A stretch of DNA of 64,000 nt from Lederbergia lenta NBRC 16444. Its GTDB lineage: Bacteria > Bacillota > Bacilli > Bacillales > Bacillaceae_C. The stretch spans positions 1,240,001 to 1,304,000 of the forward strand of contig NZ_BCVC01000001.1 of the NCBI RefSeq assembly GCF_001591545.1, read 5' to 3'. The notes beneath the pieces are model-generated. The model was given only the letters and a program-made list of their open reading frames with translations. It was not told the origin of the DNA and did not search any database. The position numbers and the translations under genes are program-made. Of the stretch, positions 20,021 through 29,610 are shown in pieces. Positions within the stretch are counted from its first letter, which is position 1, and each line of letters begins with the position of its first letter.

Positions 20021-20926
20021 TTGCCAATTAATATTCCGAAAGAAATGCCCGCAAGAGAAATATTAGAAAAAGAAAAGATATTCGTAATGGATGAAGAGCG
20101 GGCTATTACACAAGACATTCGTCCTTTAAATATTTTAATTTTAAACTTAATGCCAGAAAAACAAAAAACGGAAGTTCATTTACTTCGGCTTCTTGGGAAC
20201 ACACCACTGCAAGTGAATGTATCGTTTTTACATATGGAAACCCATGAATCGAAAAATGTAAGTAAATCACATCTTGATCAGTTTTATACAACATATTCTG
20301 ATGTGAAAGATAAGTATTTTGATGGCATGATCATTACTGGTGCCCCGATTGAACATTTGCAGTTTGAAGATGTTAATTATTGGGAGGAATTGAAAAAAAT
20401 AATGGAGTGGACGAAAACGCGAGTAACCTCCGTTATGCATATTTGTTGGGGAGCGCAAGCAGCACTTTTTTATCATTATGGTATAGATAAATTTAAGCTT
20501 TCCGAGAAAGTCTTCGGTATTTTTCCACATCAAATTTCAGACCGAACAATAAAACTTGTTCGTGGTTTTGATGATCACTTTCCAGCGCCACATTCTCGTT
20601 ACACGAGCGTTCACGAAGATGAAATCCTTGCCCATCCCGAATTGACGTTACTATCTTCAGGCGATGCAGGACCATTCATTATCACTTCTAAAGATGGAAA
20701 AAATATTATGATTACTGGGCATCTAGAATATGAAACTACTACACTGAATGAAGAATATCAACGCGATTTAGAGAAAGGAATAACGATCGCTCCGCCGGAA
20801 AACTATTTTCCAAACGACGATCCAAGCGAAAAACCCGTTAATTCATGGCGTTCTCATAGTCATTTATTATTTTCTAATTGGTTAAATTACTATGTGTATC
20901 AACAAACACCATTTGATTGGAAGTAG
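20021..20926 (+). CDS. metA: Homoserine O-acetyltransferase (MetA type)
   Basis: A 301-residue enzyme, first step of methionine synthesis. The catalytic Cys142 is in HICWGAQ and the GHLEYE segment carries the His and Glu of the active site. Residue 111 is Glu ([12 protein letters not shown]). In this family Glu111 marks acetyl-CoA use and Gly111 succinyl-CoA use, so O-acetylhomoserine is predicted despite the usual succinyltransferase label. I use the TTG start after AAGGAGG, which gives the standard 301 residues and [10 protein letters not shown] opening. Product should feed metI at the other end of the window. Confidence 0.93.
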   Translation: MPINIPKEMPAREILEKEKIFVMDEERAITQDIRPLNILILNLMPEKQKTEVHLLRLLGNTPLQVNVSFLHMETHESKNVSKSHLDQFYTTYSDVKDKYFDGMIITGAPIEHLQFEDVNYWEELKKIMEWTKTRVTSVMHICWGAQAALFYHYGIDKFKLSEKVFGIFPHQISDRTIKLVRGFDDHFPAPHSRYTSVHEDEILAHPELTLLSSGDAGPFIITSKDGKNIMITGHLEYETTTLNEEYQRDLEKGITIAPPENYFPNDDPSEKPVNSWRSHSHLLFSNWLNYYVYQQTPFDWK

Positions 20927-20929
20927 AGA

Positions 20930-20956
20930 AACTGATCAGATAATGATCAGTTTTTT
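20930..20956 (+). terminator. Rho-independent terminator after metA
   Basis: AACTGATCA and TGATCAGTT form a 9-bp stem followed by TTTT. Confidence 0.85.
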
Positions 20957-20997
20957 CTACAATATAAAAGATTTAAAACGTAAAAAGGGGAGTATGT

Positions 20998-21300
20998 ATG
21001 TTTTGGAAAAGTAAAAGTCTTTACGATAATAATGATAAAAATGTTGAGATAGGATCTTATTTCAGTATACTGATACACTTTACTTCATGCCGTCCGTATG
21101 TATACATATTGCGCAATGGGCTATGTATGTCAGATGAAGGCGGTGTATTTTCCATGACTGATTCCGATGGAGAAGAAATCGAAATTACCGGCAATTGCGT
21201 TTGTAGAAATGATTTTGAAACGTTAGAAGCTGCGGAAGCGTTTATTCAGCTTTATCAATTAGATGATCCAATTCGCATCGAAGTGAACAATTGGCTTTAG
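20998..21300 (+). CDS. Hypothetical 100-residue protein
   Basis: Starts at an ATG after AAAAGGGGAG. It is acidic in its second half (DSDGEEIEITGNCVCRNDFETLEAAEAF) with three to four cysteines and no signal or membrane segment. I do not recognise the family. A two-way terminator separates it from the converging LysM gene. Confidence 0.6.
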   Translation: MFWKSKSLYDNNDKNVEIGSYFSILIHFTSCRPYVYILRNGLCMSDEGGVFSMTDSDGEEIEITGNCVCRNDFETLEAAEAFIQLYQLDDPIRIEVNNWL

Positions 21301-21337
21301 TAATCGCGTTATTCTCTTAGAGGTAGGCTACCATATA

Positions 21338-21370
21338 AAAAATCGGATGCTTATTTGCATCCGATTTTTT
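21338..21370. terminator. Bidirectional terminator
   Basis: AAAAATCGGATGC and GCATCCGATTTTT form a 13-bp perfect stem with A and T flanks on both sides, serving both converging genes. Confidence 0.9.
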
Positions 21371-21375
21371 ATATT

Positions 21376-21990
21376 CTACTGATAAACTTTAATTTTTACA
21401 GTTTTAACGCCCCAACTAAAAGCTTTCTTTTTAGTTGGCATGTGCAAGTCAATTTTATTTCCTTTAATGACACCGCCAGTGTCTCCTGCAATTGCTTCCC
21501 CATATCCATCTACATAAACTTTAGTTCCGAGGGGAATTACTTTTGGATCTACAGAAATGACTTTAGCATTAGGATTTTTCTTTAAGTTTATTCCCGTAGC
21601 AGTGATACCACTACAGCCTTTACAACCAGCAGTATAAGCTGTTGCTTTAACTGTCATTGTTTTAAATTTAGGTTTTTTATTTGTTGTAACTTTTTTATTT
21701 GTAGCTACCTTCTTGCTTGGAGCAGCTTTTTTAGATACTGCTTTTTTTGTAGGTGTAGCTTTAGCTTTAGGTTTAGTAATCTTTAAAACTTGTTTTGGTT
21801 TAATCATGTCTTTTTTTAAGCTATTCCAGCTTTTTAATTGATTGACAGTTACTTTATGTTTCTTGGCAATCTTCCACAAAGTGTCGCCTTTTTGGACTTT
21901 GTATGTAGTAGGTGCTGCGGCCGATGAGACTCCCGAAAAGCCAAATACTAGAAAACAAGCTGTAATCATAGTAATTACTATCTTTTTCAA
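21376..21990 (-). CDS. Secreted LysM and 3D-domain protein (YocH-like cell-wall enzyme)
   Basis: A 204-residue exported protein. Signal peptide (about 1-25, ending SSAAA), one LysM domain (YKVQKGDTLWKIAKKHKV, about 29-72), a Lys/Thr/Ala-rich linker (about 73-108), and a 3D domain with the conserved aspartates in SVDPKVIPLG, AGDTGG and KIDLHM. LysM binds peptidoglycan; 3D domains resemble lytic transglycosylases. YocH in B. subtilis is a WalR-regulated muropeptidase. TTG start after AAGAGGGG. Confidence 0.88.
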   Translation of the reverse strand: MKKIVITMITACFLVFGFSGVSSAAAPTTYKVQKGDTLWKIAKKHKVTVNQLKSWNSLKKDMIKPKQVLKITKPKAKATPTKKAVSKKAAPSKKVATNKKVTTNKKPKFKTMTVKATAYTAGCKGCSGITATGINLKKNPNAKVISVDPKVIPLGTKVYVDGYGEAIAGDTGGVIKGNKIDLHMPTKKKAFSWGVKTVKIKVYQ

Positions 21991-22038
21991 ATGAATGGTC
22001 CCCTCTTCTTGAATAGTAGAGTTAGTATATCAATTTAA

Positions 22039-22078
22039 TGTAACAATCATATGTCATGAATATAGTAATTGTGTTACA
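22039..22078 (-). promoter_or_regulatory. Inverted repeat upstream of the LysM-3D gene
   Basis: TGTAACA (22039-22045) and TGTTACA (22072-22078) are perfect complements. Read from the gene's strand each contains a TGTWAH half-site of the WalR box, but no properly spaced second half is present, so WalR control is only suggested. Confidence 0.3.
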
Positions 22079-22386
22079 AAAGAGAGAGCTGAGTTACGAT
22101 AATCTACTCCAAATAGTAAAACGGAATAGAAAGATAAATTGATGTTTGGAAGTACTGCTAAGGACACTCTTAATTTTAGTTAGTATGATAGGGGAGGTTG
22201 TGTTGCTTCAAAAAGAAACGTAGGTATTTAATTGGGAGCAGTTCTAATAGATGAAGTATATAAAGATATTGATTTCAGAACATGTAGATGGAGAGAGAAA
22301 AAGTAGGATTTTTTTAAATATACTAACAGAGGTTAATAGATTTTGGACACGTGTGAAAGGAAAATAGCTTTAAGTCAGTAGTAGGA

Positions 22387-22404
22387 CACAAATTCCAATT
22401 TGTG
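22387..22404. promoter_or_regulatory. 18-bp palindrome, possible operator
   Basis: CACAAATT and AATTTGTG are perfect inverted arms around CC. It lies about 350 bases upstream of the UvrA-like start. No regulator gene is adjacent. Confidence 0.3.
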
Positions 22405-22752
22405 CTGAGCCAAGTGAATGGAGGGATGGAATCGTAAATGGTAAAGTAATAGAAGTGGATTAGCTAGATAATTAGAACATATATTACTTGGACTTTAAAA
22501 GAAATATTAGATGAAAATACCAACCTATACCTTCATCAAACGGAAGTCAGCAAAAAAGCGGATTAAAGGGTCACGAATATGGATTTTCACAACTCGAAAA
22601 AGTGTAGAAGGAATGTATGACGACCTCTATTAAATAAAAATTATAGGGCGCGTTTCTAGAACAAGAAATGTGACCTTTTTAATGAATGTGATAAATTTAT
22701 TTGAAGTAGTGCTTGCATGGAAATACTATATAGAGAATGGAGGGAATATCTG

Positions 22753-25700
22753 ATGAAAATTAATCAATTAATTGCTAATAATATTAGTCGTTTAGATGCT
22801 GTATTGCCGGAGGATCAATCATTAGGAATTGCTGGTTTATCCGGATCTGGTAAAAGTACATTTTGTCAAACCATTGGTGATGAATCCAAGAAGCGTCTTG
22901 TTTCCTTATTGCCTAAGGCTGAATATCAATATTTGTTTCCTAATATAATGGAAACGAATTTTAGTGCCGTCAAGATGGAGGACATGCCTTTGATTCTATT
23001 TCTAGGGAGATCATCGATTTCTTCTAATCCACGTTCAACGGTTGGTACTCATACTGGCGTGTTTAAAGAGCTTCGGGTGAGGCTTGCAGAAAAATATAAT
23101 CTTTCGCCAGAAATGTTTTCCTTTAATAATGAATTAGGCTGGTGTCCCAAGTGCAAAGGACGCGGTACTACAAATAAGGTCGAATGTAAAAAGTGTGGGG
23201 GCAGGCGCTTTAATCATGAAGTAGAAAAAAATACGATAGAATTAAGGAGTCAACCACATAGTATCTCAGACATCAACAATTTAAGCGTTGAATCGATTCT
23301 TTCTCTTTCAGAGGAATTACATATTAGTGAAGAAAAACAACGTATTCTTAGTAATATCATACATATGAATATCGGTTACTTAACCTTAAATCGGATCATG
23401 GGCACATTGTCAGGAGGGGAATTAACACGACTTTACTTAGCGGAATTCATGGCAGCCAGTGAAAATGCTGTGATTATTATTGATGAAATCTCTGTTGGTC
23501 TTGATCATCAAACCCTTTTAAAAATTTTAGAGCAGATTAAACAATTGGGCTGTAAGAATCAAATTTTGCTTATTGATCATTCTGATACAGTTTTAAAAAC
23601 AACTGATGATCAAGTGTTCTTTGGGCCTGGCAGTGGTAAATACGGTGGAAAAATTGTCGAAGAATCCCCGCGCCCAAACCCTGTTTTTCAAGAACGCAAT
23701 AAAGTTAAGCCAACAGAATACTATCAATTTAATGACCTTTACTGTCGTAATATTCAAGTGGCTGAAATTCAAATTCCGAAAAATAGACTAGTAACTATTA
23801 CGGGTGAATCTGGATGTGGTAAGTCTACACTTGTAAATGAGTGTATAGCTAAAGATTTTCTCAAGCGATATCCAAAAGATAAACTGGTCATGGTAGGACA
23901 GGACAGAAACCAGTCGATTACAAGTCGTTCAACTGTTGCAACATTTCTTGATATCAAGCAGAAAATCAACAAATATAGTGACGAAATTGATGATATTTTT
24001 CAGCGCTCAATTGAAGACATTGTTGAGGAGCTTCCAAATGAAGCCATTGCTCATAAACGCTTAAGTCTATTGATCAAACTGGGACTTGGTTATTTGACGT
24101 TGGAAAGGAAAACACAGACTTTGTCGACAGGTGAATTTCAATGTGTCCATCTGGTTTCAGAGCTATTTTCAAACTCAAGAAAGGCTCATACGCTGTTTAT
24201 TTTTGACGAACCTTCAAAAGGTTTATCACAAAATATACTAAACCAGTTCATTGATAGTGTCAGGGACATTCTGCAAGATGAATCTGTCTCTATCATAATG
24301 ATTGAACATAATGCCTATATGCTGGAAAGTTCTGATTATATCGGTGATTTTGGTAAGAGAAAGATTACACCTGTGGAGCATCTTGAAGTTGTCAGCCATG
24401 ATGTTTATTTTCATCCAAACAATAGAGAAGTTTTTGCAGCTCCAGCGTCAATATATTCCACTCTTAAGCAAAAAAAGGGCATTAAGTATTTAAAAGAAAA
24501 TCATATGGACTATTTTAAAAATGCAGAAAACATCTATAAAGGCGGCATTTTAAAAAGTCTATCATCCATGGCCCGTTTGATTTATAGTGAACATGATTCA
24601 AATACCATTGCACCTGTCATTGCCATAGATTTTGAAAGGCATTTGTATAGTCAATATAGTTTTCTTTTTGAAATTGGTGGCATAATTAACCATATTATAG
24701 CGTCGCATCCGACTAATAAAGATACGAGAAGTTTTGATTTCTTTTCTCAGGGCAATCATTGCCCATCATGTTCGGGACGTCTTAAGATTGAAATATTCGA
24801 TAAAGATCTTGTTATTCAAGACAAAAATCTTCCATTCTGGGATGGTCTCTTCTATCCAGAACTAATGGAGGTATTGAAATTTTATCAATATTCAAAATTA
24901 GAATTTCTATTTGAAGAAATTAAGAATGAGCTCGGCTTTGACCTGACAACGAGTTATAATGAGATGTCAGAGGAAGAAAAGCATATATTTTGGTACGGCT
25001 ATTATGAGAAGTCATTTTATGATAAGAAAAGTAAAGCGCGAAGAACATGGGTAGGTTTTAATACCATCCTTGGTATGTATATTGTCGTTTCAAAATCAAT
25101 TATTAAAGAACAAATGAAAGCATCCAAAGAAAAGATTACATGTCCAATTTGCGAGGGTACTGTTTTAAACCACCATAAACTGCTTAAATTTGAAGACACA
25201 GATATTCGTGAAATGATCAATCAGTCGATTGACCAAGTAATGGAAATTGTTGGTGATATGCCTGCGCTCGTCAAACTGAAATCGATTGTAGGTGGCGATA
25301 TGATCTTAACAGAAGATGTTTCCTTACTGCCCAGAAAAACACAAGTTGCATTGAAAATATTTGAATTAGAACAATCAAGCTTTACGGGTTACGAAATAGT
25401 ATTACAAAATATCTTACCATTCTGGGACACAGTAAAAGACAAAATCGAATCCATAAGCAACAATAATCAAGTGACGATATGTGATTTTCCTCATATCAAT
25501 GAAACAAGAGAGATTATTATTGATAAGTATTTCACGAATGGAAAATACAAAAAACTAACCTATGTGTATGAAGCTTTTGGTTATAAAAAATTAATTACCC
25601 AAATGAATAAAATTAAAAAAAGCCATCCATGTCCATTCTGTAAAGGAAAGAAAGTTATATCAGAAGATAATCTACATGATGGCGTGTTTAAATTAACAAT

Positions 25701-25923
25701 TCCGTGCATCAGTTGTTATGCAACTGGCATCAATGAAGAAGGACGTAAGGAAATCGTCGATGGGATAGAAGTGCAAACATGGCTAACTGGAAAAGTACGT
25801 GATGCTGTTGATAAAAGCTTATATAATGAGGTTGTTGCTGATATACCCATTTTCAATCGTATTCGTGAGTTAAATAAACGAGATATGATGGCAGTTTATG
25901 AATGTCTTGAGCAAAATAAATAA
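22753..25923 (+). CDS. UvrA-like ATPase with two active cassettes and a degenerate third module
   Basis: A soluble 1056-residue protein. Cassette 1: Walker [10 protein letters not shown] (28-36), zinc module CPKCKGRG/CKKC (131-148), signature LSGGE (219-223), Walker B with Glu (240-245). Cassette 2: TGESGCGKST (350-359), LSTGE (457-461), FIFDEPSKGL (~482-491). The remaining ~500 residues have UvrA-like landmarks (CPSC at 670-673, CPIC at 797-800, CPFC at 960-963, CISC at 985-988), but where a third signature and Walker B should be there is LLPRKTQVAL and IVLQNILPFW. Canonical UvrA (~950 residues, two cassettes) starts with a different module. The start is the ATG after GGAGGG; an upstream in-frame ATG at 22717 has no ribosome site. 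Could be a drug-resistance or DNA-protection UvrA paralogue; function unknown. Confidence 0.85.
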   Translation: MKINQLIANNISRLDAVLPEDQSLGIAGLSGSGKSTFCQTIGDESKKRLVSLLPKAEYQYLFPNIMETNFSAVKMEDMPLILFLGRSSISSNPRSTVGTHTGVFKELRVRLAEKYNLSPEMFSFNNELGWCPKCKGRGTTNKVECKKCGGRRFNHEVEKNTIELRSQPHSISDINNLSVESILSLSEELHISEEKQRILSNIIHMNIGYLTLNRIMGTLSGGELTRLYLAEFMAASENAVIIIDEISVGLDHQTLLKILEQIKQLGCKNQILLIDHSDTVLKTTDDQVFFGPGSGKYGGKIVEESPRPNPVFQERNKVKPTEYYQFNDLYCRNIQVAEIQIPKNRLVTITGESGCGKSTLVNECIAKDFLKRYPKDKLVMVGQDRNQSITSRSTVATFLDIKQKINKYSDEIDDIFQRSIEDIVEELPNEAIAHKRLSLLIKLGLGYLTLERKTQTLSTGEFQCVHLVSELFSNSRKAHTLFIFDEPSKGLSQNILNQFIDSVRDILQDESVSIIMIEHNAYMLESSDYIGDFGKRKITPVEHLEVVSHDVYFHPNNREVFAAPASIYSTLKQKKGIKYLKENHMDYFKNAENIYKGGILKSLSSMARLIYSEHDSNTIAPVIAIDFERHLYSQYSFLFEIGGIINHIIASHPTNKDTRSFDFFSQGNHCPSCSGRLKIEIFDKDLVIQDKNLPFWDGLFYPELMEVLKFYQYSKLEFLFEEIKNELGFDLTTSYNEMSEEEKHIFWYGYYEKSFYDKKSKARRTWVGFNTILGMYIVVSKSIIKEQMKASKEKITCPICEGTVLNHHKLLKFEDTDIREMINQSIDQVMEIVGDMPALVKLKSIVGGDMILTEDVSLLPRKTQVALKIFELEQSSFTGYEIVLQNILPFWDTVKDKIESISNNNQVTICDFPHINETREIIIDKYFTNGKYKKLTYVYEAFGYKKLITQMNKIKKSHPCPFCKGKKVISEDNLHDGVFKLTIPCISCYATGINEEGRKEIVDGIEVQTWLTGKVRDAVDKSLYNEVVADIPIFNRIRELNKRDMMAVYECLEQNK

Positions 25924-25978
25924 ATGTTAATAGCGAGTCATATTTTAAATCAAAGTTAGATATCAGGTGATGACTATT

Positions 25979-26012
25979 ACTCATTTGCAATAAAAAATTG
26001 CAAATGAGTTTT
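25979..26012 (+). terminator. Rho-independent terminator of the UvrA-like gene
   Basis: ACTCATTTGCAAT and ATTGCAAATGAGT make a perfect 13-bp stem with an AAAAA loop, then TTT. Confidence 0.85.
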
Positions 26013-26417
26013 CATGTTATCCGGAAGTGGAGCTTGTTGGTTTATAAGAATATAAAAAGGTGATTTATTCGGGTATAAAATGGCGATTGTGTGTCCAGCA
26101 GAAGGGGAGAGTCTCGGTGGATAACGCAGAGTTGGAAGCAAATAATTTTATACAAGATCGGAGCAAATCTTGGTAATCGATCGTGTGATAAAATCATTTG
26201 AATAGAAGAGAATGAACATGTATGATTGTAACTGGCTATTTAGACTTATAAAGTTAAAAAATAGGAATTGTCTAATGAAAATAAACATTTCCGATCAGTT
26301 TGTTAAAAAGTGCTTAAGCATGGTATAAGTGTAATAGAAGCAGGGGAACCTTTGCTTTTTATTTTAGGGACAAGGGTTTGGCCTAGTGTCCCATAATGAG
26401 AGGATTCGAATTTAAAT
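26013..26417. other. Gap without recognisable gene
   Basis: About 400 bases. I see no gene with a ribosome site and no clear RNA structure apart from a short GGGACA/TGTCCC inverted repeat near 26368-26393, just before dus. Confidence 0.5.
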
Positions 26418-27374
26418 ATGAAAGATAATTTTTGGCGTGATTTACCACGACCGTTTTTTGTACTAGCACCAATGGAAGATGTGACGGATGTTGTGTTTCG
26501 CCATGTAGTGAGTGAAGCAGCTAGACCTGATGTGTTTTTTACTGAGTTTACAAACACAGAGAGTTATTGTCATCCAGAGGGAAACCACAGTGTGCGTGGG
26601 CGTTTAACTTTCACAGAAGATGAACAACCAATCGTGGCTCATATATGGGGGGACAAGCCCGAATACTTCCGAAAAATGAGTATTGATATGAAAAAACAAG
26701 GTTATCGGGGGGTGGATATCAATATGGGCTGCCCTGTACCAAATGTAGCACAGAATGGGAAAGGTAGCGGGCTTATCCGCCGTCCAGACGTTGCAGCAAA
26801 CCTCATACAAGCAGCAAAAGCAGGAGGCTTGCCGGTAAGTGTAAAGACGAGGCTTGGTTACACGAATGTAGACGAATGGCAAGACTGGTTAACTCACTTA
26901 TTGCAACAAGACATCGTAAATCTTTCCATTCATCTGCGTACAACAGAGGAAATGAGTAAAGTAGATGCTCATTGGGATCTGATTCCAGAGATTAAGAAAT
27001 TGCGTGATCAAGTAGCACCAGATACACTTTTGACGATTAATGGAGATATTCCTGACCGTCAAACGGGCTTGAAGCTTGTTGATCAATACGGTGTGGATGG
27101 AGTGATGATTGGGCGAGGTATTTTTAAAAATCCGTTTGCCTTTGAAAAAGAGACGAAAGACCATAGCAGTGAAGAATTGCTAGATCTCTTAAGGGTGCAT
27201 CTGGATCTCCACGATAAATATTCAAAAGAATTGGAGCCACGTCCATTCAAACCTCTTCGTCGCTTTTTCAAGATATATGTCCGCGGATTTCGAGGAGCAA
27301 GTGAATTAAGAAATGAATTGATTAGTACAGAGTCAACAGATGAAGTGCGTGCATTACTCCATAACTTTAAGTGA
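26418..27374 (+). CDS. tRNA-dihydrouridine synthase family protein
   Basis: A 318-residue FMN enzyme that reduces uridines in tRNA. The flavin-barrel start [13 protein letters not shown], the catalytic cysteine in [25 protein letters not shown], and the phosphate-binding [15 protein letters not shown] are all present. It is closer to the DusC-like branch than to the DusB-type enzymes usual in Bacillus. The ATG has only a distant GAGAGG upstream, so the exact start is less sure. Isolated between two long gaps. Confidence 0.88.
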   Translation: MKDNFWRDLPRPFFVLAPMEDVTDVVFRHVVSEAARPDVFFTEFTNTESYCHPEGNHSVRGRLTFTEDEQPIVAHIWGDKPEYFRKMSIDMKKQGYRGVDINMGCPVPNVAQNGKGSGLIRRPDVAANLIQAAKAGGLPVSVKTRLGYTNVDEWQDWLTHLLQQDIVNLSIHLRTTEEMSKVDAHWDLIPEIKKLRDQVAPDTLLTINGDIPDRQTGLKLVDQYGVDGVMIGRGIFKNPFAFEKETKDHSSEELLDLLRVHLDLHDKYSKELEPRPFKPLRRFFKIYVRGFRGASELRNELISTESTDEVRALLHNFK

Positions 27375-28150
27375 AAGAATATTTATGGCACGAGGAGAGG
27401 GAGGAGTGTACCGATTTCAAGTAAAAGTAAAGTAAGACTTAAGTCTGTCCCTTCGCCTCAACAGTCTGAATTCAATAATTGCTCGTTTTTTTCAATAGAA
27501 AACTGGGGTAATAGATGCAGGAAAGAGGGACAAGAGTTCTATTCCCTCTTTCCTTTATTCTGTTATTTACCTTGCCATGTCTCGGGTTATCCATTATTCC
27601 ACTCGTTTATTTCAATATAAATCCAATTATCATCTCATACCGCCTCAAGAGGATCGATTTTTTTCTACACTTTATTTGTTAACCGAAAAATCGGCATTTT
27701 GAATAAACAAGGCGTGAAAATCCCTTTTTCTCGTATGGGATTGAAGGCATGAGATTTTGGCTCTTTTCAATGTTTTTTTGGGTGGTGAAAGCCCAAAAAG
27801 CCATAATAGTTTAGGCGATATGAGTTACTTAGAAAGGGAATCAATGAGGTGATAAAATTAAAGAATATAAGGGAACGAAAAGGGAACTGTAATTTGAATA
27901 GCTCGCATTATATCACGGTAAGAATAAGAAAAGAGATTGAAAGGGCTAACTAAACTCCGTGAAATCAATGTATAGGAACGAAATATAAAGAGATAGCCGA
28001 AGCTATCCCTATGAATTAATACCATAATCAACTGATTGAGTGACAGGAAACCTGCCACAAGTTAAAGAGCAGAGTTATATTATTTCCTCTAATGGTCACG
28101 AAATTGGACATATCATTTTTTATAATATGAATCTAACCTCTAAATAACTA
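27375..28150. other. Long gene-poor gap
   Basis: About 775 bases. It holds a terminator-like hairpin at 27520-27553 (GGAAAGAGGGA with TCCCTCTTTCC, 11 bp, weak T-tract) and a TTTTTGGG/CCCAAAAA inverted repeat near 27772-27798. The region reads like degraded coding or mobile DNA, but no family is recognisable in any frame. Confidence 0.5.
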
Positions 28151-29221
28151 CTATACTCCTATCTTATTTCCATTTATCTTCCCAATAATCTCCTGCAAAT
28201 CATCGGGTCTATGAAACTCAATAGGTGAAACCCCTTTTTCAAATGTAATAGAATCAGCTTCTACAAGTAAAACATATTTGTCATTTACTTTTGCTAGATG
28301 AATGCTCTCGCCAAAATCGGCAAGGTATCCTTTAATAGAAGTATCGCCAACTGTCATTTTCAACTCAGTTTCAGGAGCAAGTTCAACGATTTGTGCAGAT
28401 GCTTCTACTACTTGTTCGGTCGTTAATCTTTCTTGGATTTCTCGCTGTGGGCTTGCTTCCCAAATCTCCATTTCTTTTTCAAATTGCTCTAACTCTTCGC
28501 TGTTATCTGCTAATACTTCGGTAAAATGTTCTTCCACCATCGTTTTGACTTGTGTCCTTAATATTTCCGGCATCGATTCACCGTATTCCACGAATTTCAA
28601 GAAGTCCTCGAAGTAGCGTGCGTGGGAGGATTGATGAATTTTTAATTCGCTTGCTTCGATCATTCCTTCTTCAGGCATATAAGGATATTGGATCGACTTC
28701 ATGTTTTTTGTAGTAATCGCCATTTCTACGTTGCGGATTAAAGTTGATTCGTCTGCAATCGAAGCTACTTTTGGTTCAAAATCACATTTCATGATAAAGA
28801 GAAATTTGTCATCGAAATATTTTTTTGGTTGAGCAGCAGCAACTAGAAATGCACCACCACGCACAGCGCTAGTGTCGTGGTAGGCTTGTACCAAAGCGTC
28901 ACTGCTTTCTTGAAAATCGGTTTTTGTTTCGGCGTTTCTTAACCGATCAAAAAGATTATAATTTGGATTGGAATCGAGCTCATGCCCAGGCTCAACGATA
29001 AAACGTCCTAGTTTTGTTGGTGCAGCTTCGGATTTCGGATGGCGCTCTACTTTACGCTTCACAATTTTTGCCAGCTCTCCGTCTAAGAAATCCTTAATGG
29101 CATGTTGATCATATTCGTCTGTATCCAATGTTTGGAAATGTTTATATTGCTTACTAGCTTGCTCATCTTTACCATCTACTTGAATCACGTAGAATGATAA
29201 AAAACGTATATCAAAATCCAT
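28151..29221 (-). CDS. DUF3900 family protein
   Basis: A 356-residue soluble protein starting MDFDIRFLSFYVIQVDGKDE after AGGTGAGATA. The opening, the KRKVERHPKSEAAPTKLGRF block and the KIHQSSHARYFEDFLKFVEY block match DUF3900 proteins of Bacillus. The layout, with an N-terminal sheet and a conserved FIMKCDFEPK core, recalls nucleoid-associated NdpA-type proteins, but that is only an impression. Function unknown. The small basic gene at 29337 is upstream on the same strand. Confidence 0.75.
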   Translation of the reverse strand: MDFDIRFLSFYVIQVDGKDEQASKQYKHFQTLDTDEYDQHAIKDFLDGELAKIVKRKVERHPKSEAAPTKLGRFIVEPGHELDSNPNYNLFDRLRNAETKTDFQESSDALVQAYHDTSAVRGGAFLVAAAQPKKYFDDKFLFIMKCDFEPKVASIADESTLIRNVEMAITTKNMKSIQYPYMPEEGMIEASELKIHQSSHARYFEDFLKFVEYGESMPEILRTQVKTMVEEHFTEVLADNSEELEQFEKEMEIWEASPQREIQERLTTEQVVEASAQIVELAPETELKMTVGDTSIKGYLADFGESIHLAKVNDKYVLLVEADSITFEKGVSPIEFHRPDDLQEIIGKINGNKIGV

Positions 29222-29262
29222 TATCTCACCTAATTCTATTCATTTAGCTTTGCATACAAAGA

Positions 29263-29296
29263 GCTTATGGAGTATTACTATCCATAAGCCTTTTTG
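29263..29296. terminator. Hairpin, terminator-like
   Basis: GCTTATGGA and TCCATAAGC form a 9-bp stem with a CTTTTTG run on the plus strand and a weaker tract on the minus strand. It lies between two minus-strand genes and most likely ends the small gene at 29337-29510. Confidence 0.6.
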
Positions 29297-29336
29297 TTAC
29301 AAGCTATTATTGTTACATTTTCATAAGTACAAATGA

Positions 29337-29510
29337 TTATGTACCTATTTTACGTCTTGTGTTACTTGCTTTTTTTGTTTGCTGACTTGATAGCTTCTTT
29401 GTTGAAGTGCTACCTTTTAGACTAGCTTGTGATTTTTGGGCTGCTTGTTTTTCAGCGAGTTTCTTTTTGATCGCTTCTTGCAAGGAAACCTTTTTAGGCT
29501 CTTCAGGCAT
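29337..29510 (-). CDS. Small Lys/Gln/Ser-rich basic protein, 57 residues
   Basis: ATG eight bases after TTAGGAGG, stop TAA. Product begins MPEEPKKVSLQEAIKKKLAE and ends with a Lys/Arg-rich tail (KKASNTRRKIGT). It has no hydrophobic segment and could bind nucleic acid or be disordered. Too short for most gene finders, but the ribosome site is strong. No family recognised. Confidence 0.7.
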   Translation of the reverse strand: MPEEPKKVSLQEAIKKKLAEKQAAQKSQASLKGSTSTKKLSSQQTKKASNTRRKIGT

Positions 29511-29610
29511 TATTTGTGCCTCCTAACTTTGTTTAGCATCTATTCATTATACACGCTTAGAAAATATTATAGGGAAAAATATTCTTTCTGTATAGTGTAG
29601 TGGCATATTT

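Larger units (their letters stand above)
21991..22752. other. Gene-poor gap upstream of the UvrA-like gene
   Basis: About 760 bases without a convincing gene. Short open stretches exist (for example 22251-22367, 38 residues) but lack ribosome sites. A fragment near 22393-22460 reads as a protein-like stretch (AEPSEWRDGIVNGKVIEVD) before a stop, possibly a pseudogene remnant. A GGGTCAC near 22569 and GTGACC near 22671 are complementary and could form a long leader hairpin. Confidence 0.5.

Noticed and set aside
22251-22367. 38-codon frame upstream of the UvrA-like gene
   Set aside because: No ribosome site before the ATG and no match to known leader peptides.
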